Source: Alphaproteobacteria bacterium (GTDB lineage Bacteria; Pseudomonadota; Alphaproteobacteria; RF32; CAG-239). From it: DNA of 64,000 nt. Location: assembly GCA_028706255.1 (NCBI GenBank), contig JAQWBS010000004.1, positions 54,006 through 118,005 of the forward strand, written 5' to 3'. This document shows positions 1-8,328 of this stretch, in pieces. A program made the translations under genes and the position numbers. How positions within the stretch are numbered: the first letter of the stretch is position 1; each line of letters starts with the position of its first letter. The notes below the pieces were generated by a model. The model saw nothing but the letters and a program-made list of their open reading frames with translations, did not search any database and was not told where the DNA came from.

Positions 1-105
1 TCTGTTTTCGTTTCAGGTTTCTGTTCTGTTTTCGTTTCAGGTTTCTGATCTGTTTTAGTCTCAGGTTTCTGATCTGTTTTAGTCTCAGATTTCTGATCTG
101 TTTGT
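1..105 (-). repeat. 24-bp in-frame tandem repeat (TDQKPETK)
   Basis: At least four copies of a 24-bp unit encode T(D/E)QK(P/S)ETK at the 3' end of the left-edge gene. Copies differ by synonymous and D/E or P/S changes. The array continues past base 1, so the copy number is unknown. Confidence 0.85.
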
Positions 106-839
106 TGACTGTCTTTATTTTTATTCTTATTCTTATTAAAGTCTTCACGCTCTTTATCAGTTAACTGAGCTAAAATTTCAGGGGAAACTTCAGGGATGTT
201 GTCTGCTCTAACATTTAAGCCGTGAGCAATTGCTAAGGCATAAAGTTTTGCACGGTTGTTTTCATTTTTAACATCAGCGAGATTAATGCCGTCAAATTTT
301 TCGTCTTTAGCATTCAAAACTTGGTCACGCCAGCCATCAAGACTTTTTTCACCATCAACAACAAGTCTATTAGGAGCGGTGTACGTAAATTCTTCGTTTT
401 GTTGTGTCTTGCTGTCAACTCTTACAGCAGTTAAACCTGGTTCTAAGAATTTATTAAGATATTCAGCCTTACCAGTTGCGTGCTTTTGTAAGTTTTTGGC
501 ATATCTTTCTTCCCAAGTAAGGTCTTTTTCACCATCATTAATGTTAAGGTTTTTGTTGCCTTCATTGCTTTTTTCACCAACATTTAAAACCTTTTTCTTA
601 GGTGTTTTGTTTTCTTTTTCAGGCTCTTTACTGCTATCTTTGTCTTCTTTGGTTGTGTCTTTGTCTTTCTCAGTAGCTTCTTTCTTTGCTTGCTCTTCTT
701 GTTCTTTTTTCAACCATTCATTAAACCCTTTAACAATTTTATTCGCTTCTTCAACGCTCAATGAGGTAATATCTTTGTTTCCCAGATATGTTGCGAACGC
801 ATCGTGTTTTGGGATATCTAAACGTTCTTCATTAGCCAT
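1..839 (-). CDS. Acidic repeat-tailed hypothetical protein, C-terminus off the left edge
   Basis: Reading the minus strand from the ATG at 839 gives an open frame to base 1 with no stop, about 279 codons, so the ORF track missed it; the listed + ORF 256..930 is its shadow. A GGAG site precedes the start. The product begins MANEERLDIPKHDAF, is hydrophilic and Lys/Glu-rich (a charged linker around residues 40-85), has no signal peptide or membrane segment, and reaches an 8-residue tandem repeat (TDQKPETK and variants) from about residue 245 to the window edge. Function is not recognised. The repeat tail continues outside the window. Confidence 0.85.
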   Translation of the reverse strand, partial: MANEERLDIPKHDAFATYLGNKDITSLSVEEANKIVKGFNEWLKKEQEEQAKKEATEKDKDTTKEDKDSSKEPEKENKTPKKKVLNVGEKSNEGNKNLNINDGEKDLTWEERYAKNLQKHATGKAEYLNKFLEPGLTAVRVDSKTQQNEEFTYTAPNRLVVDGEKSLDGWRDQVLNAKDEKFDGINLADVKNENNRAKLYALAIAHGLNVRADNIPEVSPEILAQLTDKEREDFNKNKNKNKDSQQTDQKSETKTDQKPETKTDQKPETKTEQKPETKT

Positions 840-1120
840 ATTTCTCACTCCTAAAAAATCTATCTGTTACGAATATATCATTGTTTTTAAGTTTTGTCTA
901 TTTTTTTCTCTAATTGTAATAAAAGTATAATAAATTAGTTAAAAATTCTTCAATTTCATTATGTTCTTTAAGCTATATTCAAAGTGCTCTTTGACTATGA
1001 CATGTCTGAATTATGTTCAAGGTGGATTCCCAATCAAGTTGGGAATGACAGGAGGGGAAAAATGATAAAAGAGTGGGGCGTGTGGTTTTAAACCAAGATT
1101 AGATTATTCCTGTATAAAGC
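840..1120. other. Intergenic region with one palindromic repeat copy
   Basis: AT-rich DNA between the divergent left-edge gene's start and the flagellin terminator. It carries the left-edge gene's leader and, at 1021-1050, a palindrome (TTCCCAA / TTGGGAA around TCAAG) that recurs at 47646-47674. No credible ORF was seen. Confidence 0.6.
1021..1050. repeat. TGTCAT-family palindromic repeat, copy 1
   Basis: The stretch from GGTGGATTCCCAATC to GGGAATGACA is a hairpin with a CTTGA-type centre. The same core occurs at 47646-47674, and a variant with a different stem lies at 47593-47622. Confidence 0.75.
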
Positions 1121-1150
1121 AAAAAAAAGGGTGGTTCGAAAACCACCCTT
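1121..1150 (-). terminator. Flagellin terminator
   Basis: Read on the minus strand, a perfect 10-bp stem AAGGGTGGTT/AACCACCCTT with a TTCG tetraloop is followed by a T tract, 20 bp after the flagellin stop. Confidence 0.92.
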
Positions 1151-1171
1151 AATCTCTCAATTCTAATTAAA

Positions 1172-2305
1172 CTAGAACAAGTTAAGAACTGATTGAGCAG
1201 CTTGGCTAGCCAATGACAAAGCATTAACACCAAGTTGTTGACGAGTTTGAAGAGCAAGCATGTTAGCTGATTCTTCGTTCATGTCAGCAAGAGTTAATTT
1301 GTCTGCACCTTCAGTCAATACGTTAATCAAGTTTTCAGTGAACTCTTCACGGTTTTGAACAACAGAGTAAGCGTTACTGAAGTCACTTGAATATGTACGA
1401 AGTTTGTTAATTGCATCTTCAGTTGCAGAGATAGCAGATTTAATACCAGCTTCTGTAGAGAAGTCAACAGTTTCCAAATCCAAACCAGCAGAGTTAGCTT
1501 CAACACCTTTAATGTTGATTGAAGATGAACGGTCTTCGTTGAAGATAACTTCAAGGCTGTCACCAGTCAACAAGTTAACACCTTTGTAGTTAGCGTCGTT
1601 TGCAAGTTGGTCAATTTGAGTCAACAAGTCATTATAGCTCTTTTGAGCAGAAACTTTTGTTTCTGATGGGTCATATACAGCAGCTGTTGTTGCGCCTTCA
1701 AGATCTACACCGCTTACATCACTAGATGATTCAATTGTGTAGTCTTTACTTGTGTCAGATACAGTAACTTTAAGAGCACCACTGTCAACTTCTACAGTAA
1801 ATATATTTGAACCAGCAGCAGTATTCAAAGCATCTTGGTATTTTGTTGCAAGAGTGTTGATTGTGTCAGCTACAGTAGTAGAAACTGTACCAGTCGTTGT
1901 TCCGCCATTAACGGTGATGGTACTTGTGCTGACAGCAGCAGCAAAAGTTCCTGAAGTTGTGTAGTTGTCAACAGCAGCTGCAGTTTCTGCACCTTTAGTT
2001 TTATCAGCCAAAGCTGTATTTGCCAAAGATTTTGCTTGTTGAACCAAAGTTGTGATAGATGAAATACCTTCGTCAGCAGCTTTAATTGTTTGAACAGCTT
2101 GTCCCATGCTATCAAGCAAAGCATCTAAGTCAGATGCGCGGTTGTTCAAGTTTGATGCTGTGAAGTATGCGTTTGGATTGTCAACTGCAGAGTTAACTTT
2201 CAAACCAGTTGATAGACGAGTTTGTGTTGTGTCCATCAATTTTTGTGTGTTTTGAAGTGAAAGCAAGTTACTGCGCATTGAAGATGTAAGTGTTACATTA
2301 CTCAT
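1172..2305 (-). CDS. Flagellin
   Basis: 377-aa flagellar filament subunit, exported through the flagellar type III system and polymerised outside the cell. The conserved N-terminal coiled-coil domain (start MSNVTLTSSMRSNLLSLQ, then LSTGLKVNSAVDNPNAYFTA) and C-terminal domain (LALQTRQQLGVNALSLASQ, ending in VLNLF) are intact. The centre, about residues 115-230, is the variable Thr/Ser/Val-rich surface part. No signal peptide, as expected. The start has a GGAGG site. It sits alone with its own terminator; flbT lies upstream in the same direction across a 249-bp gap. Which fli/flj name applies cannot be decided from one copy, so no symbol is given. Confidence 0.96.
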   Translation of the reverse strand: MSNVTLTSSMRSNLLSLQNTQKLMDTTQTRLSTGLKVNSAVDNPNAYFTASNLNNRASDLDALLDSMGQAVQTIKAADEGISSITTLVQQAKSLANTALADKTKGAETAAAVDNYTTSGTFAAAVSTSTITVNGGTTTGTVSTTVADTINTLATKYQDALNTAAGSNIFTVEVDSGALKVTVSDTSKDYTIESSSDVSGVDLEGATTAAVYDPSETKVSAQKSYNDLLTQIDQLANDANYKGVNLLTGDSLEVIFNEDRSSSINIKGVEANSAGLDLETVDFSTEAGIKSAISATEDAINKLRTYSSDFSNAYSVVQNREEFTENLINVLTEGADKLTLADMNEESANMLALQTRQQLGVNALSLASQAAQSVLNLF

Positions 2306-2439
2306 AATATTATCCTCCTGGAATATTGTTTTTTATAATATAATCGTCGTAATTCATACTGAAATACAATATTAAAATTACCACGAATAGAAAATTTTAT
2401 CAAGATAAATCTTCATAGAAAACTGATATCAGAAAACAG

Positions 2440-2454
2440 TTAAATATAAGTTAA
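2440..2454 (-). promoter_or_regulatory. CtrA-like box upstream of flagellin (TTAA-N7-TTAAC)
   Basis: On the minus strand TTAACTTATATTTAAC matches the CtrA full-site consensus TTAA-N7-TTAAC, about 135 bp before the flagellin start. In DNA this AT-rich, chance matches are common, so the call rests on position only. Confidence 0.3.
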
Positions 2455-2554
2455 TAATTCTTGTTAGTTTTTCAAGAGATTTTCTATGGTTTATAGTCCA
2501 AAGTCTATATTAACTATGTGTTTGGTGCTTGTGGATGTTTTTAGAAGTTTCTAT

Positions 2555-2947
2555 CTAAAGTTCTGAAAAATCACCAAAAAGTTCTTCTTCTTTTTGCATG
2601 AGTTTGCTGGCGTGTTTAATCGCGCCATAATAGTCTGTTGTTAAAACAGCTTGAGCCACTTCATTCACTAATGGTGTGAGGGTTGGTGATGCAGATTGAA
2701 GGTCTTTGACATAGTCAAGGAAAATGTTTTGAAGCTCTTTGTTTTCTTTTTTTAAATACATTTGCAAAACGACGAAATAGAGTCGTTTACAAGGTGTGTT
2801 GGCTTCTTCTTGTTTCATAATGAACTTTTCACGCAAAATGGGAACGTTGCCATCAATATAAAAGCGAGTGCGTTCAACATCATTTGTAATTAAAGCTTCT
2901 CCAATGATAATGCTTTCCCTTGGCTTAAGTTCAATTTTTAATGGCAT
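2555..2947 (-). CDS. flbT: Flagellin post-transcriptional regulator FlbT
   Basis: 130 aa. FlbT binds the flagellin mRNA leader in Caulobacter and controls its stability or translation. The family pattern is clear: MPLKIELKPRESIIIGEALITN, then VPILREKFIMKQEEANTPCKRLYFVVLQMYL. The ORF track starts 7 codons earlier at 2968, but the sequence AAGGAG sits 9 nt before the ATG at 2947, inside those extra codons, and family members begin MPLK, so 2947 is the start. It is upstream of flagellin in the same direction. Its usual partner FlaF is not beside it but 17 kb away at 20040. Confidence 0.92.
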   Translation of the reverse strand: MPLKIELKPRESIIIGEALITNDVERTRFYIDGNVPILREKFIMKQEEANTPCKRLYFVVLQMYLKKENKELQNIFLDYVKDLQSASPTLTPLVNEVAQAVLTTDYYGAIKHASKLMQKEEELFGDFSEL

Positions 2948-3066
2948 TTCTAACGACTCCTTTTTCATTACGTTGTTGACACCAATATAATTTGCTTTAT
3001 TTTTTTTTGCAAATCTTTATTTATATAGTATATATGTTTGAAAGACGAAATTTAAAGGAACCTTTT

Positions 3067-3501
3067 ATGCCAACAAATATGATTGTTTTGAATGATGCAG
3101 ACAAACGCACTTATCTTCGTTGTTTGACTTATGTTCTTCATTTAGGAGATGGCGAAGCACATAAAACCTCTCGCAAAGAAATTTTTATTGAGAATCAACT
3201 TCGTGAAGTCGGCTTGCCGATTGAGGAATTGCAAAGCATTAGAGTTCCGAAAAAATCGAATGCCCTTGTGGTGGAGTTGAAAGAAGTTCACGATGTTAAG
3301 GTGAAGCGATATATTGTTCGAGAGATGATTCTTTTAGCGATTGCTGACCATGAACTTAATGACGAAGAAATTTCTATTATCTATCAAATTGGCGTCAAAG
3401 CTGGCATTAAAGAAGAAAAAATCAGCGATTTCTTTATGTGGGCTGCCAAAGGGGTTGAGTGGCAAATTGAGGGCATTAAGCTGATTGAGGAAGATTTGTA
3501 A
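3067..3501 (+). CDS. TerB-like small helical protein
   Basis: 144 aa from the ATG at 3067, chosen over the upstream in-frame starts because AAAGGAA precedes it and the extra 25 codons encode an improbable hydrophobic leader. The protein is all-helical; LRCLTYVLHLGDGEAHKTSRKEIFIENQLREVGL and MILLAIADHELNDEEISIIYQIGVKAGI resemble the paired helices of TerB/DjlA-type domains (acidic residue after an A/G-D turn). No catalytic motif or membrane segment. Its stop lies 4 nt before the ABC-F gene, so they are probably co-transcribed. The family call is tentative and the function is unknown. Confidence 0.7.
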   Translation: MPTNMIVLNDADKRTYLRCLTYVLHLGDGEAHKTSRKEIFIENQLREVGLPIEELQSIRVPKKSNALVVELKEVHDVKVKRYIVREMILLAIADHELNDEEISIIYQIGVKAGIKEEKISDFFMWAAKGVEWQIEGIKLIEEDL

Positions 3502-3505
3502 GACA

Positions 3506-5302
3506 ATGGCTCAGCCTCCGATTTATACACTTAAAAATGTTGCCTTGAGCTTTGGAAATCATCATTTGTTTTCCGATGCAGAAGTCTATATTAATTTGGG
3601 AGATAAAATTTCGCTCATTGGGCGGAATGGCAGTGGAAAATCGACTCTGATGAAGCTCATTTGTGGTTTAATTGAGCCAGATTCAGGTGAAGTTTTTATT
3701 CAGCCTGGGGTTAAAATTTCTTATATGCCTCAAGACCCTGACTTATCTAAGTTTGCAACCCTTCGGGACGCTGTCTTATCTATTGTTGATAAGACAGAGG
3801 AATATAAAGCAGATATCTTAATTGAAAAGCTTTTAATTTTAGGGGAACAATCACCTGAAAAGGCTTCGGGAGGCGAAAAGCGTAAAGCCTCTTTAGCAAT
3901 GGCACTTGTTGGAGAACCAGATGTTTTGCTTTTAGATGAGCCAACGAATCATTTAGATATTGCCACCATTGAGATTTTGGAAGAAATCATTAAAGCGTTT
4001 AGAGGGGCAGTGGTAACCATCAGTCATGACCGAACTTTTTTGAAAAATATCTCAGATACAACTTTTTGGTTGGATAGGGGGATTATTCGTCGGAATAACA
4101 AAGGATTCGCTAATTTTGAAGAATGGCAAGAGCAGGTTATTGACGCTGAATTGAAAGAGCAAGATAGGCTGAACAAAAAAATCTCTGAAGAAACAGAATG
4201 GTTGCACAAAGGCGTGACAGCAAGGCGTCGACGGAATATGGGGCGTTTGCGTAAGCTCAAAGAATTGAGAACTATGAGAAGAGAACAAATCAAGCAAGCT
4301 GGTTCAGTGAATATGGAAGCGGAAGTTGCAGATTTTCGTTCTAAACTGGTTGTTCAGGCGAAAAATCTTTGCAAAAGCTTTGGGGAACGTAAAATTTTAG
4401 AAAATTTCTCCACGAGAATCATTCGCGGTAATAAAATTGGGGTTGTTGGTCCAAATGGAAGCGGGAAGACAACTTTAATCAAACTTTTAACAGGAAGACT
4501 TACGCCAGATAGTGGATTCGTTCGAATTGGTAAGAATCTTGAAGAGGCATATTTCGACCAGAATCGTTGTTCTTTAGACCCTAAAAAAACACTTTGGCAA
4601 ACGCTTTGTAATGAGGGTGATCATATTATGGTGCGGGGAAACTGGCGTCATGTGATTGCTTATCTGAAAGACTTTTTGTTTAAGCCAGAGCAGGCACATA
4701 TGCCCGTTTCTGCCCTTTCAGGGGGCGAAAAGAATCGGTTGATGTTGGCTGTGGCTTTGGCGCAAGAGTCTAATTTTTTGGTTTTAGATGAGCCAACGAA
4801 CGATTTGGATATGGACACGCTTGATATGTTGCAAGATGTGCTTATGGAATATCAAGGCACAATCATTATCATCAGTCACGATAGAGATTTCTTGGATAAT
4901 GTTGTGTCTTCAGTTATCTATCTTGCGGGTGATGGCACTGCTGAAGAATATGTTGGTAGTTATAGTGATTTGTTGGAAAAAATAAAGCATAAAACAGGTA
5001 ATGTTGAAGCTAAACCAGTTGCCAAAGAAAAGAAAGAGATTGAGTCCTCTCAAAAAAATAAGACAGCAAAATTGAGCTATCATCAAAAGAGATTACTTGA
5101 GGTTTTGCCTGATGAAATTGAGGCTTTAGAAAAAGAGATTGCGTTTATTGAAGAAAAGCTTTCAGATTCTTCGCTTTATCTTGAGAATTTACCTGAATTT
5201 GAAAAATTAACAGCAAGTTTGACAAAGAAAAAAGAACAGAAAGAAGAAAAAGAAAATAGCTGGCTTGAAATTCAGCTTCTTCAAGATGAGTTTGAAGTAT
5301 AG
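3506..5302 (+). CDS. uup: ABC-F ATPase, Uup-type
   Basis: 598 aa with two soluble ATPase domains and no membrane segment. Domain 1: Walker A GRNGSGKST (39-47), signature SGGEKRK (about 127), Walker B LLLDEPTNHLD. Domain 2: GPNGSGKTT (about 315), LSGGEKNR (about 403), LVLDEPTNDLD (about 425). The linker TEWLHKGVTARRRRNMGRLRKLKELR is the Uup-type basic linker, and the last 80 residues form the Uup-like coiled coil. ABC-F proteins act at the ribosomal E site; Uup has also been linked to branched DNA and stalled ribosomes. The track start is a TTG inside the preceding gene; the ATG at 3506 is preferred. Confidence 0.93.
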   Translation: MAQPPIYTLKNVALSFGNHHLFSDAEVYINLGDKISLIGRNGSGKSTLMKLICGLIEPDSGEVFIQPGVKISYMPQDPDLSKFATLRDAVLSIVDKTEEYKADILIEKLLILGEQSPEKASGGEKRKASLAMALVGEPDVLLLDEPTNHLDIATIEILEEIIKAFRGAVVTISHDRTFLKNISDTTFWLDRGIIRRNNKGFANFEEWQEQVIDAELKEQDRLNKKISEETEWLHKGVTARRRRNMGRLRKLKELRTMRREQIKQAGSVNMEAEVADFRSKLVVQAKNLCKSFGERKILENFSTRIIRGNKIGVVGPNGSGKTTLIKLLTGRLTPDSGFVRIGKNLEEAYFDQNRCSLDPKKTLWQTLCNEGDHIMVRGNWRHVIAYLKDFLFKPEQAHMPVSALSGGEKNRLMLAVALAQESNFLVLDEPTNDLDMDTLDMLQDVLMEYQGTIIIISHDRDFLDNVVSSVIYLAGDGTAEEYVGSYSDLLEKIKHKTGNVEAKPVAKEKKEIESSQKNKTAKLSYHQKRLLEVLPDEIEALEKEIAFIEEKLSDSSLYLENLPEFEKLTASLTKKKEQKEEKENSWLEIQLLQDEFEV

Positions 5303-5863
5303 TTATTGATTGTTTTCTAAAATCTTACTAATCTCTACTAAGTTAGAACGAACCATTTTGATTTCTTCCGAACTCACTTTTTCAACATTTAGGCTTTTTT
5401 TGTGATAGTCTATCATATGTTTAACGTTCATTTGTCCGTAATTGTCGCCACTTTCTTTCATTTTTTTCTCTAAAATATCAATGGTTTGATAAACGTGCTC
5501 TTCGGTTTGTGCAGAGCGAACAATGGAACGAAGCCTTTGTTCAACATAGAAAAAACGATCAGCATCCCATCCACGACGATTAAGCCATGCAATGGTGATG
5601 TAGGGAAGTCTTCTTTTCATATTGTTGGACGTGGTTAGAGAAAGTTGTGGAATGCCAAGTTTGCTCACCCAGCTATTTGTAAAATCAGGCCAAACATTAA
5701 GAAAAGAATTGATTTCTCCAACTGAAATTGGTTCTCCAACGCCACGGTCTTCAACGACTTGTTCGGTCTTAGCGAATTTTTCTCCATTGTCCATAATCAA
5801 TGGGAGGTTAACATAGCCAACTGTGACAAGAACTAAGATAAAAAGTAGAATAACCTTACGCAT
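5303..5863 (-). CDS. Hypothetical protein with N-terminal signal anchor
   Basis: 186 aa. Residues 2-20 (RKVILLFILVLVTVGYVNL) form a signal peptide or single membrane anchor; the rest is predicted periplasmic, with a Trp/Arg-rich middle (ITIAWLNRRGWDADRFFYVEQRL) and a helical C-terminus. The phrase about 'LNRRGWDADRFFYVEQRL' suggests a conserved alphaproteobacterial family, but I cannot name it. It ends directly against the uup stop (convergent) and starts 3 nt after the HAD-like gene's stop, so the two are probably one operon. Confidence 0.75.
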   Translation of the reverse strand: MRKVILLFILVLVTVGYVNLPLIMDNGEKFAKTEQVVEDRGVGEPISVGEINSFLNVWPDFTNSWVSKLGIPQLSLTTSNNMKRRLPYITIAWLNRRGWDADRFFYVEQRLRSIVRSAQTEEHVYQTIDILEKKMKESGDNYGQMNVKHMIDYHKKSLNVEKVSSEEIKMVRSNLVEISKILENNQ

Positions 5864-5866
5864 AAA

Positions 5867-6775
5867 TCACCATCTTAAATTAGACATTATAAAATCAGGA
5901 TAAGCTTCATAGTTGATGGAAAGTTCGCGTGCTTTCGTAACATCAGGAATGTAGCCTTCGCCTAAGAAGTTAACATGAACGCCTTTAGAAATCAAAACAC
6001 TATTTATGTCAATAAAATTTGCTGCCTTAATATCAGTGAGTAAATTATCGCCAATGAATAAAGTACGTTCTTTGCTGATGCCTTGAAAATCATCAAGAGC
6101 GTAGGCGATGATATTAGCATCTGGCTTGCCAACGGTGATGATTCTTCCACCAATGACAGCATATTGTTCAGCAATTGCACCAGAGCCTAAACAAATTTGT
6201 CCGTTGTCAAAACTTGAAGCATCATTTCCCACGCAAACCATAGGCAAAGAAAGACTTGCCGCATGTTCCAATTCAGGGAGATAATCTTCAATGACGTCAT
6301 CAAAGTTTTTAACATCGCTCACAAACAAAAAATCTGCTTGTGCTAGATTGCTCACACGGTGATAATTTTCTAATTGAGAAAAAACATTTAAGCCCTTGTC
6401 TGAGCCTAAGCAGTAATATTTATTGCCAATGATTCCAAAATCACCCTTTTGAGCCTTGAGTTTATAGTGCATAATTTCGCCAGCAGTGACAACGCTATGC
6501 CACAACTTCGCTGAGATTCCTTGCACTTCAAGTTTGTTGACTAAGTCTAAAACTCTTTGCGAACTATTTGTCACAAGGATAATTCTCTTGCCAACTTTTC
6601 TCATGTTAATTAAGGCTGTGATTGTTTCTTCTTTGATTTCGAAATTGTCAGAAATGACACCCCTGAGCCCAACAACAATTGTATCATAGTTGTCTATGAT
6701 TTTTGAAATATTCACGAGAGGTCTGATCATCTTCATTGATTTTGTTTCCATAAAACCCAAATTATTTATTTTCAT
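5867..6775 (-). CDS. HAD-superfamily class IIA protein (TIGR01459-like), nucleophile missing
   Basis: 302 aa. The layout matches the alphaproteobacterial TIGR01459 branch of HAD IIA phosphatases: motif II LVTNSS (67-72), the cap region, motif III lysine in VGKPD (about 216) and motif IV FIGDNLLTDI (about 241). Motif I, which should read D-x-x-G-V, is YDTIVVGLRGVI: the nucleophilic Asp is Gly36. Without it the normal phospho-aspartate mechanism is impossible, so this may be a binding or regulatory protein. The start is uncertain: no good ribosome site precedes 6775; METKSMK at 6751 and MKMIRPL are alternatives. The neighbours tcdA and tatD are upstream in the same direction. Confidence 0.82.
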   Translation of the reverse strand: MKINNLGFMETKSMKMIRPLVNISKIIDNYDTIVVGLRGVISDNFEIKEETITALINMRKVGKRIILVTNSSQRVLDLVNKLEVQGISAKLWHSVVTAGEIMHYKLKAQKGDFGIIGNKYYCLGSDKGLNVFSQLENYHRVSNLAQADFLFVSDVKNFDDVIEDYLPELEHAASLSLPMVCVGNDASSFDNGQICLGSGAIAEQYAVIGGRIITVGKPDANIIAYALDDFQGISKERTLFIGDNLLTDIKAANFIDINSVLISKGVHVNFLGEGYIPDVTKARELSINYEAYPDFIMSNLRW

Positions 6776-6808
6776 AGACTAACAAATAATTGTTAAGATT
6801 ATCTTTAT

Positions 6809-7549
6809 TCAGCGTGTAATAATTTGTTTCAAAGCTTCATTGGCGATGATAAGCCCGAAAATTGCTGTGATTGTTGGAAGCGAACCGAGCGGAAGTCGTT
6901 TCAAGTTCTCATCTTGAGCATCAAAATTTTCACCAAAAGCTTCGTAATCTGTTTCATTTGCTTGTTCATAGGAGTAAACACAATTAATTTGGCTTAAGTC
7001 AACGCCACGACGTTTTAATCTTTTGCGAATGAAACGTGCTAAAGGGCAAATTTGTGTGCGATTTAGTTTTTCATAGCCAATTTTGAAAGGGTCTGTTTTG
7101 CGTGCCGCACCCATAGAGGTGATGAATTTGAAATTTTGATTAACTAAAGCTTCAATGAGGCAACATTTGGCGTTGAGCGAATCAATGGCATCAATCACAA
7201 AGTCTGGCTTAAGACTGAGAAGTTCTGGTAAAGTTTCAGAATTTACAAACATTTCTTTGATAATGACTTCACAATCAGGATTAATTTCTAAAATTCGTTC
7301 TTTGGCAACTTCCGTTTTTTTACGTCCGATGGTGGAGCTCAGGGCAAGAATTTGACGATTGATATTGGAAATGTCGAAGACGTCAAAGTCAACGATGATA
7401 AGCTTGCCAACGCCGCTTCGTGCAAGTGCCTCAATAGCATAGCCACCAACAGCCCCACAGCCAACGACCATAACGGTTGACGTATATATTTTCTCCATGG
7501 CTTCTTCCCCAAGCAGGGCGCGACTGCGAACAAATCTATCTTTATCCAA
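6809..7549 (-). CDS. tcdA: tRNA threonylcarbamoyladenosine dehydratase TcdA
   Basis: 246 aa, ThiF/E1-like fold. TcdA uses ATP to convert t6A at tRNA position 37 to the cyclic form ct6A. Seen: Rossmann motif VGCGAVGGY (29-37), DFDVFDISNINRQ after it (the adenylation site Asp and Arg), AIDSLNAKC, and the family-specific stretch ICPLARFIRKRLKRRGV. The C-terminal helix region (LPTITAIFGLIIANEAL) fits CsdL/YgdL proteins. It overlaps the tatD stop by 8 bp, indicating translational coupling. Confidence 0.92.
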   Translation of the reverse strand: MDKDRFVRSRALLGEEAMEKIYTSTVMVVGCGAVGGYAIEALARSGVGKLIIVDFDVFDISNINRQILALSSTIGRKKTEVAKERILEINPDCEVIIKEMFVNSETLPELLSLKPDFVIDAIDSLNAKCCLIEALVNQNFKFITSMGAARKTDPFKIGYEKLNRTQICPLARFIRKRLKRRGVDLSQINCVYSYEQANETDYEAFGENFDAQDENLKRLPLGSLPTITAIFGLIIANEALKQIITR

Positions 7550-8285
7550 TTTTCATAAACTCCAAAGCATTTTGAGATATTGTTTTTGTGAAATCTTCAT
7601 AATCAATTTCTAAAATTTTTGCAACGTCAAAGACGAGTTTGGGTAAAAATTTCGGATAATTTAGGGCGTTTTTTTCACAAGCTTGATAAGGGCTGTCTGT
7701 TTCAAGTAATAATCTGTCTCTTGGAACAAGTTGTAAAAGTTCTTTTGCTTGTTTGTTTTTCAAAATTGAGAAGGAAAAGGAAACATAGGCTTCTTGTTTG
7801 CAAATTTCCTTTAGAAAATCGGCTTTTCCATTATAAGAATGGAACACAATTTTTTCAGGAAGTTCAGACCAGTTTTTCTCAAAAAAAGATTGGGCTTTAA
7901 CGGCGTGAATAATCATTGGGCGGTGATATTTTTTTGCCAAATGACATTGCTCTAGAAAAAAAGAAATTTGTTTTGCCATAAAAGGTTTATGTCCGTCGAT
8001 TCCACATTCGCCAATCAGGGCTTGAGGGATTGCTTGAAGCAAGCTTTCTAGTCTTTCAAGGTCTTCTTTTGTGCTTTTCTCCACCGACCAAGGGTGGATT
8101 CCCAATGCGGGAATAATGTTTGTCGGGTGTTGTTGAAACAGGTTTAAAACCTCATTCCATTCTTCATTTTTTGAACTGACGCATAAAAAATTATTCACCT
8201 TTTCATTGATTGCTTCGGTGATGACTTTTTCTGTGCATTCTTTTTGAAAATCTTGCAAATGTATGTGAGTGTCGATAAAATCCAT
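7542..8285 (-). CDS. TatD family metal-dependent hydrolase
   Basis: 247 aa, TIM-barrel amidohydrolase fold. The metal ligands are visible: DTHIHL (5-10), GIHPW, GECGID (about 92), the His of MIIHAV and H-S-Y, and ETDSPY (about 193). TatD proteins are 3'-5' DNases or deoxyesterases; the exact substrate cannot be read from sequence. It is first in the tatD-tcdA-HAD-5303 minus-strand operon and is divergent from alr across a 43-bp gap that must hold both promoters. Confidence 0.88.
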   Translation of the reverse strand: MDFIDTHIHLQDFQKECTEKVITEAINEKVNNFLCVSSKNEEWNEVLNLFQQHPTNIIPALGIHPWSVEKSTKEDLERLESLLQAIPQALIGECGIDGHKPFMAKQISFFLEQCHLAKKYHRPMIIHAVKAQSFFEKNWSELPEKIVFHSYNGKADFLKEICKQEAYVSFSFSILKNKQAKELLQLVPRDRLLLETDSPYQACEKNALNYPKFLPKLVFDVAKILEIDYEDFTKTISQNALEFMKIG

Positions 8286-8328
8286 GTTAACAATGTTCCC
8301 TTTGTTATGGATAGGATTTTATTGAACG

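Noticed and set aside
1-105. Short regular repeats as a CRISPR array
   Set aside because: The 24-bp units are tandem without spacers and in frame with a coding sequence.
256-930. + strand ORF of 224 aa, Ser/Phe-rich
   Set aside because: It is the reverse-strand shadow of the real, repeat-tailed minus-strand gene whose frame has a good start at 839 and sensible codon use.
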